Shown one piece after another: positions 40,248 through 47,947 of a stretch of 64,000 bases of DNA (positions within the stretch are counted from its first letter, which is position 1; each line of letters begins with the position of its first letter). The stretch spans positions 682,001-746,000 of the forward strand of contig CAVTEQ010000014.1 in assembly GCA_963733935.1 (NCBI GenBank). Direction: 5' to 3'. The position numbers and the translations under genes are program-made. This DNA comes from JAHFUA01 sp963733935. GTDB taxonomy: Bacteria > Acidobacteriota > Terriglobia > Terriglobales > Acidobacteriaceae. A model generated the notes under the pieces. The model did no database searches. It was not told the origin of the DNA and saw only the letters and a program-made list of their open reading frames with translations.

Positions 40248-40442
40248 TCAAGAAGTGCAGCAAATCGAAGGACCAAAACCGCGCTCCTGAAGTTGCCGGG
40301 TTTCCCAGTCCATTTAGGATGGACGTGAGCGGCACGAAAATGGCGAGAAACATTCCGGCCATTAAGTGAAAGAACGCTCTGAAGAATCCGACAGGTTTGT
40401 AGGTGCTTTCCGTCATCCGCGTTCGTCCGCGTAAATCCGCGG
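40078..40442. repeat. Module bounded by CGCGGAT inverted arrays, carrying a small membrane-protein gene
   Basis: Left array 40078-40104 (CCGCGGATTTTCGCGG then AAACGCGGAT). Right array 40415-40442 (ATCCGCGTTCGTCCGCG then TAAATCCGCGG) is its inverse. The interior holds the minus-strand gene at 40120-40416. Confidence 0.75.
40120..40416 (-). CDS. Small membrane protein inside a repeat-bounded module
   Basis: A 98-residue hydrophobic protein with three likely membrane segments: FFHLMAGMFLAIFVPLTSIL, LLHFLIMIGTGIGLVATAFG and YILFAALLILATAA. No family recognised. Its 3' part overlaps the extended end of rsmI on the other strand by ~130 bp. The start is only a few bases inside the right CGCGGAT array. 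Its base composition is lower in GC than the neighbours, in keeping with acquisition as a module. Confidence 0.6.
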   Translation of the reverse strand: MTESTYKPVGFFRAFFHLMAGMFLAIFVPLTSILNGLGNPATSGARFWSFDLLHFLIMIGTGIGLVATAFGAARWKVYVRRSAYILFAALLILATAAR

Positions 40443-40449
40443 TGGGAAA

Positions 40450-40923
40450 TTATGCTCGCCGCTTGCCGCCGGCCGGCTCGGGCTTCGCTTCCCAGGGGCG
40501 CTTGGGGCGCTCGGCCGCGGGTTTGTCGCGGTCCTCGATGCGGTCATAGACGTGGTTGTCGGTGACCGTGCCCAGCGATTCGTTATACAGGCTGGGTGAG
40601 CCGGTGGCTTCCTTCAATTCTTCCGAGAACTGGTGGATGGCGGTGAGGTGGTCGGCGGTAGCCGGCACCTCCGTCTTGGTGGTGCGCAGGAACTTCTGGT
40701 AGCCGCGGTCGATGAGCTTGGCGATCTCGCCGCCCACCAGGTAGCCGGGCCGGGCGAAGACCTTCACCCCGCCGTCTTCCGTCTTCTCGATGGCGGCGGA
40801 GACGTTCAGCTTCTTCAGGAAAACGCGGTTTTGGGTGCCCGGGGCTTCGAGGACATCGAAGCCGTGGTCGCGCAACCACGCGACCGCGTCCTCATAACTC
40901 TTCTGCGAGATCTTCTTGGCCAT
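40450..40923 (-). CDS. Conserved hypothetical protein
   Basis: A 157-residue basic cytoplasmic protein, not recognised. It begins MAKKISQKSYEDAVAWLRDHGFDV, continues through RVFLKKLNVSAAIEKTEDGG, RPGYLVGGEIAKLIDRGYQKFL and THQFSEEL-like helices, and ends in a Lys/Pro/Arg tail. Start ATG is clear. It is divergent from the cysteine-synthase gene, with ~280 bp between in which I see no other feature. Confidence 0.6.
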   Translation of the reverse strand: MAKKISQKSYEDAVAWLRDHGFDVLEAPGTQNRVFLKKLNVSAAIEKTEDGGVKVFARPGYLVGGEIAKLIDRGYQKFLRTTKTEVPATADHLTAIHQFSEELKEATGSPSLYNESLGTVTDNHVYDRIEDRDKPAAERPKRPWEAKPEPAGGKRRA

Positions 40924-41206
40924 AGTCTCCCGCTGGGCGCCGCTGCGATGCTCTGAAGCTTCTGGCGGCGCGTGAATCTAATCGGTAGGATGCCGGCTGG
41001 GGGAAAAGGTTCCCGCCGCGGCTCGACTACGAGACATAGCAATAAAGGGTAGGCTGGCGTCATGCAAGCGGTTTTTGTAAACTGAAGCTCCTCAATGGGT
41101 GGGGGAATGCGCGTAAGCCTGCCGTGTGCAGGCATTTAGCGCCGATTCTCAGATTGGGTCCGGGGTGCAATCGAAAGACGAGAGGAATCGTCCGTTGGTA
41201 ACGAGA

Positions 41207-42166
41207 ATGGCCAACTTGGCACACGCTGATTGCCAGCAGCCAGCGCTCCCCGCGGGGGACAGCGTGCTGGAGCGCATCGGCAACACGCCCTTGATCCGGC
41301 TGGAGCGCATAGCGCAGGGTCTGCCTGGGATCGAGCTGCTGGCCAAGGCGGAGTGGTTCAACCCTGGGGGCTCGGTGAAGGACCGCGCGGCCAGCAACAT
41401 CGTGCGCGAAGCCGTGCGCAGCGGCAAGCTGGTGGCCGGCAAGCGGCTGCTCGATTCCACCAGCGGCAATACTGGGATCGCCTACGCCATGATCGGCGCG
41501 GCGCTCGACTTCCGGGTCACGTTGTGCATGCCGGCGAACGTTTCGGTCGAGCGGAAGCGAATCCTGAACGCCTATGGAGCGGAGGTCATTTATACCGATC
41601 CCGGCGAAGGTTCTGACGGCGCCCTCCGTAAGGCGCACGAGATGATCGCCGCCGAGCCGGATAAGTATTTCTACGCCGACCAGTACTCCAACGACGCCAA
41701 CTGGCAGGCGCACTACCACACCACCGGCAACGAGATCTGGCAACAGACCGGCGGCCGCGTGACGCACTTCGTCGCCGTCCTGGGGACCAGCGGGACTTTC
41801 ACGGGCACCAGCCGCCGGCTGAAGGAGCTGAATCCGAAGATCCGCTGCATCTCGTTGCAGCCGGAGTCGGCATTCCACGGGATCGAGGGGGCCAAGCACA
41901 TGGCCACGGCCATTGTCCCCGGAATTTACGATGCGACGCTGGCCGACGAAGACCGCGGCATCGCGACCGAAGCCGCGCACGCCATGGTCAAGCGCCTGGC
42001 CCGCGAGGAAGGCCTGCTGGTGGGGATCTCGGCGGGGGCGGCGGTCGCCGGCTGCCTTGAGATCGGGCGGGAACTTGTCGCACAACGGCAGAAAGCGGTC
42101 ATGGTGACCATCTTTCCAGATTCCGGCGACAAATATCTGAGTGAGAGATTTTGGGACGAGGGATAG
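41207..42166 (+). CDS. cysM: PLP-dependent cysteine synthase (CysM-like)
   Basis: A ~319-residue fold-type II PLP enzyme. SVLERIGNTPLIRLERIA, the PLP-lysine loop FNPGGSVKDRAASNIV, the substrate loop DSTSGNTGIAYAMIGAAL and the phosphate-binding GTSGTFTGTSRRL identify it. The following genes encode a JAMM protease, a ThiS/MoaD-like carrier and a MoeZ-like activator. This is the gene set of the mycobacterial CysM-Mec-CysO-MoeZ route, in which a carrier thiocarboxylate donates sulfur to O-phosphoserine. That parallel is inference from the cluster. ATG 41207 is chosen; a GTG at 41126 would add 27 residues. Confidence 0.87.
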   Translation: MANLAHADCQQPALPAGDSVLERIGNTPLIRLERIAQGLPGIELLAKAEWFNPGGSVKDRAASNIVREAVRSGKLVAGKRLLDSTSGNTGIAYAMIGAALDFRVTLCMPANVSVERKRILNAYGAEVIYTDPGEGSDGALRKAHEMIAAEPDKYFYADQYSNDANWQAHYHTTGNEIWQQTGGRVTHFVAVLGTSGTFTGTSRRLKELNPKIRCISLQPESAFHGIEGAKHMATAIVPGIYDATLADEDRGIATEAAHAMVKRLAREEGLLVGISAGAAVAGCLEIGRELVAQRQKAVMVTIFPDSGDKYLSERFWDEG

Positions 42167-42232
42167 CCACAGAGACACACAGACACAGAGGTTTGAAGAG
42201 ATTTTTGCTCTGTGTCTCCGTGCCTCTGTGGC
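42166..42232. repeat. 67-bp CAGAGACAC-word inverted repeat
   Basis: Arms GCCACAGAGACACACAGACA... (42166-42190) and ...GTCTCCGTGCCTCTGTGGC (42208-42232), 25 nt each with a 17-nt spacer. The size is the same as the CACGGAT family though the sequence is unrelated. It lies between cysM-like and JAMM genes. Confidence 0.85.
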
Positions 42233-42239
42233 AAACCGG

Positions 42240-42707
42240 ATGCTAACCATTCGCCAATCCGAGTTGGACGCGCTTCGCCATCACGGGGAAGAGACCTATC
42301 CGCACGAGTGTTGCGGGGTGATGCTGGGACGGGTGGAGGCCGACGAACGAGTGGTCGAAGCCGTGGTGCGGGCGGGCAATACGCGTGTCGATTCGCCGCA
42401 TAACCGCTACAATATCGATCCTCGCGAGCTGGTGCGCATTCAACGGGAGTCCCGCGAGCGCGGTCTGGACATTGTCGGCTTCTACCATTCGCATCCCGAT
42501 CATCCGGCGCGGTGGTCGCAAACCGACTTGGCCGAGGCCCACTGGGTGGGGTGCTCGTACGTGATCACCAGCGTCGAGAAGGGGCGCGCGGCGGTGACGA
42601 ACTCTTTCGCCCTGGAAGGTGCGGTGGAAGAGGACAAGCGCTTTGCAGACGAGCAAATCCGCGTGCTGGCGGCGGAAGCGGCGGATCGACTCGCGACGAA
42701 CCGCTGA
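42240..42707 (+). CDS. JAMM/Mov34 metalloprotease (M67, Mec-like)
   Basis: A 155-residue zinc isopeptidase. The JAMM motif is complete: catalytic Glu near HECCGVMLG and FYHSHPDHPARWSQTDLAEA (H-x-H ... S ... D). In Mycobacterium tuberculosis the homologue Mec releases cysteine from the C-terminal Gly of CysO; in other bacteria JAMM enzymes trim residues behind the Gly-Gly of sulfur carriers. Here the neighbouring carrier has residues beyond its Gly-Gly, a fitting substrate. ATG at 42240 lies 7 bp after the repeat. Confidence 0.88.
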   Translation: MLTIRQSELDALRHHGEETYPHECCGVMLGRVEADERVVEAVVRAGNTRVDSPHNRYNIDPRELVRIQRESRERGLDIVGFYHSHPDHPARWSQTDLAEAHWVGCSYVITSVEKGRAAVTNSFALEGAVEEDKRFADEQIRVLAAEAADRLATNR

Positions 42708-42750
42708 ATCGCAGTGACCTCAGACATCATCTTAACGGGTGGAAAGACGC

Positions 42751-43053
42751 ATGAAGATCCTGATCCCAACGCCGTTGCGGCAATACGCCGGCAAGAAGGA
42801 CGCCGTGGACGTTCCGGCCCAGACCGTTGGCGAGGCGCTTTCCGGCCTGACCACCCAATATTCGGATTTGCGCCGGCATCTCTACACCGACGATGGCAAG
42901 CTGCGCGCCTTCGTCAACGTGTACCTGAACGACGAGGACATCCGCTACCTGCAGAAGGAAAACACTCCCGTGCGCGACGGCGACACGTTATCGATTGTTC
43001 CATCGATCGCGGGAGGATGTAGTGAAACCCCGCTGTTGGCTGTTGGCTCTTAG
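42751..43053 (+). CDS. ThiS/MoaD-like sulfur-carrier protein (CysO-like) with C-terminal extension
   Basis: A 100-residue beta-grasp protein. ATG at 42751 follows GGTGGAAAG. The ubiquitin-like core (MKILIPTPLRQYAGKKDAVD, FVNVYLNDEDIRYLQKE, VRDGDTLSIVPSIAGG) ends in the expected Gly-Gly. Eleven further residues, CSETPLLAVGS, follow and are encoded partly by an inserted GGCTCTTAG-type repeat. The Gly-Gly must be exposed before adenylation by the MoeZ-like enzyme, so the adjacent JAMM protease may process it. A lost stop caused by an indel is an alternative. Confidence 0.85.
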   Translation: MKILIPTPLRQYAGKKDAVDVPAQTVGEALSGLTTQYSDLRRHLYTDDGKLRAFVNVYLNDEDIRYLQKENTPVRDGDTLSIVPSIAGGCSETPLLAVGS

Positions 43054-43117
43054 CTCTTGGCTAGGCGATCGACCCATTAGCGATTTAGCCAAGAGCCAAA
43101 GGCTAAGAGCTAAGAGC
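43033..43117. repeat. TTGGCTCTTAG/CTAAGAGCCAA-word inverted repeat
   Basis: Left words GTTGGCTGTTGGCTCTTAGC and CTCTTGGCTA (to 43063); right words TAGCCAAGAGCCAAAGGCTA and AGAGCTAAGAGC (43086-43117). It contains the stop of the carrier gene. A single arm of this family recurs at 63100-63133. Confidence 0.82.
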
Positions 43118-43128
43118 GAATTACATGT

Positions 43129-44298
43129 ATGCCAGTCATCACTGAAAACGTCCAACCCGTGACGCTCTCGAACGAAGAGGTGCTGCGCTACTCGCGCCAC
43201 CTGATCATGCCCGAGGTGGGCATGGAGGGGCAGCTCAAGCTGAAAGCGGCCAAGGTGTTGTGCATCGGCGCGGGCGGCCTGGGCTCGCCGCTGGCGCTGT
43301 ATCTGGCGGCAGCCGGGGTGGGAACGCTGGGCATTGTGGATTTCGACGTGGTGGACTTTACCAATCTGCAGCGGCAGATCATCCACTCGACCGAGGACGT
43401 TGGCCGCAAGAAGCTGGATTCCGCGGAAGAAAGCATCAAGGGGATCAATCCCTTTGTCGAGGTGCGCAAGTTTGAGACGCGCCTGAGCAGCGAGAACGCG
43501 CTCGATATCTTCCGCGACTTCGACATCATCGTCGACGGCACCGATAATTTTCCCACTCGCTACCTGGTCAACGACGCTTGCGTGCTGACGGGGAAACCCA
43601 ACGTCTATGGGTCCATCTTCCGCTTCGAAGGGCAAGCCAGTGTGCTGGCGACGAAAGAGGGCCCGTGCTATCGCTGCTGGTATCCGGAGCCGCCGCCGCC
43701 GGGCCTGGTGCCCTCGTGCGCCGAAGGCGGGGTGCTGGGCATCCTGCCGGGTCTGGTGGGCGTGATCCAGGCCACGGAGACGGTCAAGCTGATTCTCGGC
43801 AAGGGCGAGCCGCTGATCGGACGTGTGCTGCTGGTAGATGCTCTCGGCATGAAGTTCCGCCAGCTAAAATTGCGCAAGAACCCCGAGTGCCCAGTGTGTG
43901 GCGCGCACCCGACGATCACCAAGCTGATCGACTATCAGGAGTTCTGCGGCATTCGCGGCGAGGAGGCCCCGGTGACGACGAAGGTACCCGAGATCCAGCC
44001 TGAGGAGTTGAAGCAGCGGCTCGATGCCGGCGAGGACATTTTCATCCTCGACGTGCGCGAGCCGCACGAATACCAGATCTGCAATCTGAACGGATACCTC
44101 ATCCCACTGGGCGATTTGCCGCAGCGCGTGCACGAGCTGGACTCCAGCCGCGAGATCGTGGCCCACTGCCGCTCCGGCGTGCGCAGCGGCAAGGCGGTGG
44201 AGTTCCTGCGCCAGGCCGGCTTCCGCAAAGTCAAGAACCTCGCCGGCGGCGTGCTGGCATGGTCGGACCGGGTGGATCCGAAGATGCCGAAATACTGA
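43129..44298 (+). CDS. moeZ: ThiF/MoeB-like adenylyltransferase with rhodanese domain (MoeZ-like)
   Basis: A 389-residue E1-like enzyme. The N-terminal ThiF domain has RYSRHLIMPEVGMEGQLKLK, VLCIGAGGLGSPLALYLAAA, DFDVVDFTNLQRQIIH, DGTDNFPTRYLVNDAC and the zinc cysteines (CYRCWYPEP, CPVCGAHP). The C-terminal rhodanese domain (about 290-389) has the persulfide loop HCRSGVRSGKAVE. It adenylates the carrier's Gly-Gly and transfers sulfur to form the thiocarboxylate. It is the last gene of the cysteine/sulfur cluster and is followed by a clear terminator. Confidence 0.92.
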   Translation: MPVITENVQPVTLSNEEVLRYSRHLIMPEVGMEGQLKLKAAKVLCIGAGGLGSPLALYLAAAGVGTLGIVDFDVVDFTNLQRQIIHSTEDVGRKKLDSAEESIKGINPFVEVRKFETRLSSENALDIFRDFDIIVDGTDNFPTRYLVNDACVLTGKPNVYGSIFRFEGQASVLATKEGPCYRCWYPEPPPPGLVPSCAEGGVLGILPGLVGVIQATETVKLILGKGEPLIGRVLLVDALGMKFRQLKLRKNPECPVCGAHPTITKLIDYQEFCGIRGEEAPVTTKVPEIQPEELKQRLDAGEDIFILDVREPHEYQICNLNGYLIPLGDLPQRVHELDSSREIVAHCRSGVRSGKAVEFLRQAGFRKVKNLAGGVLAWSDRVDPKMPKY

Positions 44299-44314
44299 CA
44301 GCCCGGTAAGCATC

Positions 44315-44346
44315 ATGGGGAGCCAAGCGGCTCCCCATTTTGGTTT
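44315..44346 (+). terminator. Rho-independent terminator
   Basis: Stem ATGGGGAGCC/GGCTCCCCAT with a 4-nt loop, then TTTGGTTT. It ends the sulfur-carrier operon and may also work for the convergent secreted-protein gene. Confidence 0.82.
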
Positions 44347-44361
44347 GAAGTTTGTCTCCTA

Positions 44362-44736
44362 CTACGCCGCGCTGCTGCCACTTTCGTTCGACGCCTGCGC
44401 GCCGTCGCCAATCACCAGCACCTGCTTCTTGCCCTCGAACTGAATTTCGGTGATCGAGGGAAGGCCGCTGCCATTGGCTTTGGTCACGACACTGTTGAAC
44501 CGCGCTTTGCTATCGCGGTCTTCCAACCTGGCCTTGGCGGTTGCGACCTCGGCCTTGTTGCGCAGTAAGATCACGGTGTCTCCGTTGACCTTGACGTCGT
44601 ACTGGCCGGCGGCTACTTGCTTGCCGTTCAGGCTTGCAGGGCTGTTAAGGGTGATGGTGTTAGCGGCGTAGGCGCTGGCAGCCAGTGCCAGGAAGCCCGC
44701 GATGAGCATGACTTTCAGAATCGTTGCTTTGCGCAT
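44362..44736 (-). CDS. Small secreted protein
   Basis: A 124-residue exported protein. ATG at 44736 follows GGAGAGG. Signal peptide ILKVMLIAGFLALAASAYAA. The mature domain is beta-rich (NTITLNSPASLNGKQVAAGQ, YDVKVNGDTVILLRNKAEVA, ITEIQFEGKKQVLVIGDG) and ends in a Ser/Ala-rich tail. Small periplasmic proteins of this shape recur in Acidobacteriota genomes, but the function is unknown. Convergent with the moeZ-like gene. Confidence 0.72.
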   Translation of the reverse strand: MRKATILKVMLIAGFLALAASAYAANTITLNSPASLNGKQVAAGQYDVKVNGDTVILLRNKAEVATAKARLEDRDSKARFNSVVTKANGSGLPSITEIQFEGKKQVLVIGDGAQASNESGSSAA

Positions 44737-45280
44737 TTGTGCCTCTCCTTCGTGCTCGGCCATGGCCTGCCGGTGGCAGGGGTTGTGGCGGGCGGTCAGC
44801 TTCCACTGGCTTGCGCCGGGGAAGGCGGAGGCACCGGTTGCCTGCTTGCTTTTCAGCACAGAGCATCTACAATGTGCCGCCGGGGGTTAAACGGACGTGC
44901 GCCCGCAAGGACGGTTGCGTCCCTTGGATAGCCTCGCCCTGGCCGCCAACCCGCGGCGAGACCATCTGTTTAACCCCTATCCAAATTCTTGGAACCCCTC
45001 ACTTTTCAGGAGTTCCCCGTAAGATACGTTCGGCACCTTCCTGAGGTTCCGTGGTATCCGTTTCAAGGGGATTAGACTGGCCGCCCATGCTTTGGTTAGC
45101 CGCCAGGGTTAGCTTGTTCTGAAAGCGGAACAAGCGGCGATAAGTCCTTGACGAAGGCCCCGACAAGCGCACCATTGAACAGAAGATCCCGCTGGCGGGG
45201 GTGAAAGAAAAACCGCGGCGCGCGATGTTGAATTACTTCGACGACGTGCTGTGCACGCCGTGAGCCGGTGAGAGCGGTTC
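44737..45280. other. 544-bp gap without a recognisable intact gene
   Basis: It contains an inverted pair GGGGGTTAAACGG ... CTGTTTAACCCC (about 44884-44980), a hairpin GGAACCCCTC ... GAGTTCC near 44990-45016, and GCTTGTTC/GAACAAGC around 45112-45135. Neither strand has a convincing complete reading frame. The last 120 bases hold a possible gene remnant listed separately. Confidence 0.5.
45144..45263 (+). pseudogene. Possible 3' remnant of a protein gene
   Basis: A 39-codon open stretch ending in TGA at 45261-45263, with protein-like composition (LDEGPDKRTIEQKIPLAG, KEKPRRAMLNYFDDVLCTP). There is no plausible start or ribosome-binding site. It could be the leftover end of a deleted gene. I do not recognise the family. 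Confidence 0.25.
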
Positions 45281-46222
45281 TTACGCCAGCAGCACGATCT
45301 TGCCGAAGTTCTTGCGCTCGATCAGCAGCCGGTGGGCGTCGGCTGCCTGTTCCAGCCGAAGCTGGTGCCCGACGATGGGACGCAGCTTGCCTTCTGCCAG
45401 CCACGGACCCATGTCCCCCCAGGCCTGCGCCATGTGTTCGCGATGCCGGGCCAGCGGCGTGAGCCACAGCGCGTGGGCGCTGGCATTGCGCTGTAACATG
45501 GCCAGGAAGTCGAACTCCGGCAACTGGCCGCCGGCAGTACCGTAGATGATCATGCGCCCCAGCTGGCGCAGGCAGCGCGTGCTCTTGGTAGTATCCGCCC
45601 CGCCTAGCATCTCGAAGACAATGTCCACGCCCTCGCCGTTGGTTATCTCCATCACGGCCTTCTCGTAATCGGCGTTCTTGTAGTTGATGCCATGGTCGAG
45701 GCCGAGTTCCTTCAGCCGCGCCAGCTTTTCATCCGAAGACGAGGTGCCGAAGGTTTCCACGCCGAAGATCCGGCCGAGCTCGATAGCGGCCGTCCCCACG
45801 CCGCCAGCCGCGGCATGGATGAGAACACGCTCGTTCTCTTTGACGTCGGCCATCCAGTAAGCGAAGTAGGCGGTGAAGTAATTGACAGGGAAAGCGGCGG
45901 CCTCGGCGGCGCTCAGCCGCTCGGGCCAGGCCAGCAGGCCGTCGCGCCGAGCGGAGATGCGCTGCGCGTAAGCCCCCTGGGGAGCAAAGCCAATGACTTT
46001 CTCGTTCGTGCCTTCGACCACGCCGGCGAACTCGAGTCCTGGAACGAAGGGCGGCTGCGGGCCGGCGGGATAGAGACCGCGGGTCATCATGGTGTCGGCG
46101 AAGTTCACCCCCGCGGCTTCCACCCGGATCAGTACTTCTCCGGGCTGGGGCTGGGGATCGGGAACATCCTGTAGCTCGAGGACCTCAGGACCGCCGGTGC
46201 GCGTGGCGAGAATGGCTTTCAT
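45281..46222 (-). CDS. Zinc-independent quinone oxidoreductase-type MDR (NADPH:quinone reductase-like)
   Basis: A ~313-residue medium-chain dehydrogenase/reductase. GroES-like N-domain (KAILATRTGGPEVLELQDVP, VLIRVEAAGVNFADTMMTRG), then the nucleotide-binding domain with AAAGGVGTAAIELGRIFGVE and MLGGADTTKSTRCLRQLGR, and the C-terminal HRLLIERKNFGKIVL. It lacks the zinc-ligand cysteines of alcohol dehydrogenases, as in the QOR subgroup. It would reduce quinones or activated alkenes with NADPH; the substrate is unknown. ATG at 46222 is preferred to an upstream start. Confidence 0.86.
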   Translation of the reverse strand: MKAILATRTGGPEVLELQDVPDPQPQPGEVLIRVEAAGVNFADTMMTRGLYPAGPQPPFVPGLEFAGVVEGTNEKVIGFAPQGAYAQRISARRDGLLAWPERLSAAEAAAFPVNYFTAYFAYWMADVKENERVLIHAAAGGVGTAAIELGRIFGVETFGTSSSDEKLARLKELGLDHGINYKNADYEKAVMEITNGEGVDIVFEMLGGADTTKSTRCLRQLGRMIIYGTAGGQLPEFDFLAMLQRNASAHALWLTPLARHREHMAQAWGDMGPWLAEGKLRPIVGHQLRLEQAADAHRLLIERKNFGKIVLLA

Positions 46223-46254
46223 AGTGATAGAACGACGAGTGCGGATTATACCAA

Positions 46255-46386
46255 GCACTCAGCACTCAGCACTCAGCAGTCAGCAAAATCAGAAATGACC
46301 AGTAACTTAAGGAGAACTTCACGCGTAGACAAATGACCGAGCGATCGCGCTCAAGCTGAGTGCTGAATGCTGATTGCTGAGTGCTA
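46255..46386. repeat. GCACTCA/TGAGTGC-word inverted repeat
   Basis: The left array (46255-46285) is CACTCAGCACTCAGCACTCA then GCAGTCAGCA; the right (46355-46386) is GCTGAGTGCTGAATGCTGAT then TGCTGAGTGC. The ~70-nt spacer shows no gene. It abuts the terminator T-run of the minus-strand candidate RNA. Confidence 0.8.
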
Positions 46387-46490
46387 AAGAAAAAAACCGG
46401 CGCCTTCTCCCCCGAGAATGGTGCGCCGGTTCCTTTGGTCCTCCGCGTGTACGGAGGAGGTTTAGTGGTGTGGCGTCTGGTTGGACGCCG
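46386..46490 (-). ncRNA. Candidate small structured RNA ending in an intrinsic terminator (locus 2)
   Basis: Read on the minus strand: hairpin GGCGTC/GACGCC, ACGCCACACCACTAAACC, hairpin CCTCCG/CGGAGG, ACCAAAGGAACCG, then a long terminator stem ACCGGCGC/GCGCCGGT with an inner TTCTC/GAGAA stem and TTTTTTTCTTT. The order and key blocks match locus 1 at 36486-36590. The RNA may begin further upstream, as the gap up to 46792 has no gene and several GC-rich inverted segments. Confidence 0.45.
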
Positions 46491-46792
46491 GAGCAAAGCT
46501 GCGGGCAGCCGCTGCGAGGTCCGCTTCGGCTGCCGCGGAGAAGATGCGCTCGGGCCGCCATGCGGTCAACGGCAAAACCCGGCCCACCTATTAACTGTTT
46601 AGTGACTCGGGGAAACCTGTGTCTCCATGCGACACCTGCCCCGGCCGGCATCCACCAATCGTAACCTGCTGGCAGAACGCTGGTTAGACCCAGGCGTCCT
46701 TGTGGCGCGCATGGTATAGTTCCTGAGGCAGAGTAATCGGTAGAATAATAGAGCCGAGCAACCAGGCCTTTCATCTTTAACTAAGGTTTTCA
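46491..46792. other. Non-coding stretch upstream of the PIN-TRAM gene
   Basis: About 300 bp with no convincing reading frame. It may be the 5' part of the minus-strand RNA (locus 2), and it contains the leader of the PIN-TRAM gene. On the minus strand AACTATACCATG near 46710 could serve as a -10 element, but no matching -35 stands out. Confidence 0.35.
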
Positions 46793-47947
46793 TTGTGCCG
46801 GGCAGGAAGCGCCGGCGAAGCCACTTGGTCTTCTGTGGCCGCGGCGCGGCTGGTTGTGGCCAAGAAGGTCATTGTGGACCTCGTAGTCATTCGCTTTGTA
46901 TTCATCCTGGTTCTGGCGGTGGCCTGCGCTCTGCTGGAACCCTTTGGCCTCAGCCGGCAGGCGGCAGCGGCCGCGGGATTGGCGTTAGGTGTTGCCATCA
47001 TCCTGTTCGAGCTGCGTTTGCGCGCGGCCAGCCTGAAGCGGCTGATCGGGGCCGCCATCGGCAGCGTGCTGGGCATCCTGGGCGCCTACCTGTTCAGCCT
47101 GGTCATCCGCAACAGCATTCCCGCCGGCAATACGCAGAGCTTCCTGCAACTGCTGGTGATGCTGCTGATGGCCTATGTTGGCCTGGTGGTGGGCGCGAAC
47201 AAGGGCGATCTGCTCAATCTTTCCGCCCTGGGCGGGGTGTTCGGCGGGGAGAAGCAGGGCAAGCGCAGTTGTAAGATCCTGGACACCAGCGTCATCATCG
47301 ACGGCCGCATCGCCGATATCGCCGAGACCGGCTTTCTGGACGGCCTCATCGTCATCCCGCAATTCGTACTGCGCGAGCTGCAACTGGTGGCCGATTCCGC
47401 CGATTCCCTCAAGCGCAACCGCGGCCGCCGCGGGCTGGACATCCTGCAGCGCATCCAGAAGCTGACCACGCTCGACATCCAGATCGTCGAGGACGATTAC
47501 CCGCACGTCCGCGAAGTGGACATGAAGCTGATCGAGATGGGCAAGGCCTACGACGGCAAAATCATCACCAATGATTTCAACCTTAATAAAGTCGCCGGCC
47601 TGCACGGCGTGCAGGTGCTGAACATCAACGAGCTGGCCAATTCGCTGAAGCCCATCGTGCTGCCGGGCGAGGCCATGAAGGTGTTCATCCTCAAAGAGGG
47701 CAAAGAATACAACCAGGGCGTGGCCTATCTGGACGACGGAACGATGGTGGTGGTGGACAATGCGCGCAAGATGATCGGCAAGACCGTCGATATCGCCGTC
47801 ACTTCGGTGCTGCAAACCACGGCCGGAAAGATGATCTTCGGCAAGTTCGACGAACGCGCCGTCGCGGCCCCGCCACGTCCTGAGCCCCCGCGTCCACCGT
47901 CGGGCACCAAGCCGCAACCCATCATGGCGGAGAGACCCACGGAATAG
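46793..47947 (+). CDS. PIN and TRAM domain membrane protein (YacL/PilT-N type)
   Basis: A 384-residue protein. Four membrane segments occupy about residues 28-140. A PIN nuclease domain (about 160-275) follows with acidic active-site residues in CKILDTSVIIDGRIADIAETGF and YDGKIITNDFNLNKVA, and a TRAM domain (about 295-355; GKEYNQGVAYLDDGTMVVVDNARKMIG) should bind RNA. A Pro-rich tail ends it. Relatives such as YacL lie upstream of ispD, as here, so a membrane-attached RNase is likely. The start is GTG at 46793 or GTG at 46856. Confidence 0.88.
   Translation: MCRAGSAGEATWSSVAAARLVVAKKVIVDLVVIRFVFILVLAVACALLEPFGLSRQAAAAAGLALGVAIILFELRLRAASLKRLIGAAIGSVLGILGAYLFSLVIRNSIPAGNTQSFLQLLVMLLMAYVGLVVGANKGDLLNLSALGGVFGGEKQGKRSCKILDTSVIIDGRIADIAETGFLDGLIVIPQFVLRELQLVADSADSLKRNRGRRGLDILQRIQKLTTLDIQIVEDDYPHVREVDMKLIEMGKAYDGKIITNDFNLNKVAGLHGVQVLNINELANSLKPIVLPGEAMKVFILKEGKEYNQGVAYLDDGTMVVVDNARKMIGKTVDIAVTSVLQTTAGKMIFGKFDERAVAAPPRPEPPRPPSGTKPQPIMAERPTE

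Noticed and set aside
46255..46386. Possible CRISPR-like tandem repeats
   Set aside because: The units are 7-10 bp, degenerate and inverted rather than direct, without unique spacers of constant length, and no cas gene is present.
46386..46792. tmRNA, RNase P RNA or 6S RNA in the minus-strand gap
   Set aside because: None of the conserved words (tag sequence with tRNA-like ends, GAGGAAAGUC core, long rod with central bubble) could be found on either strand.
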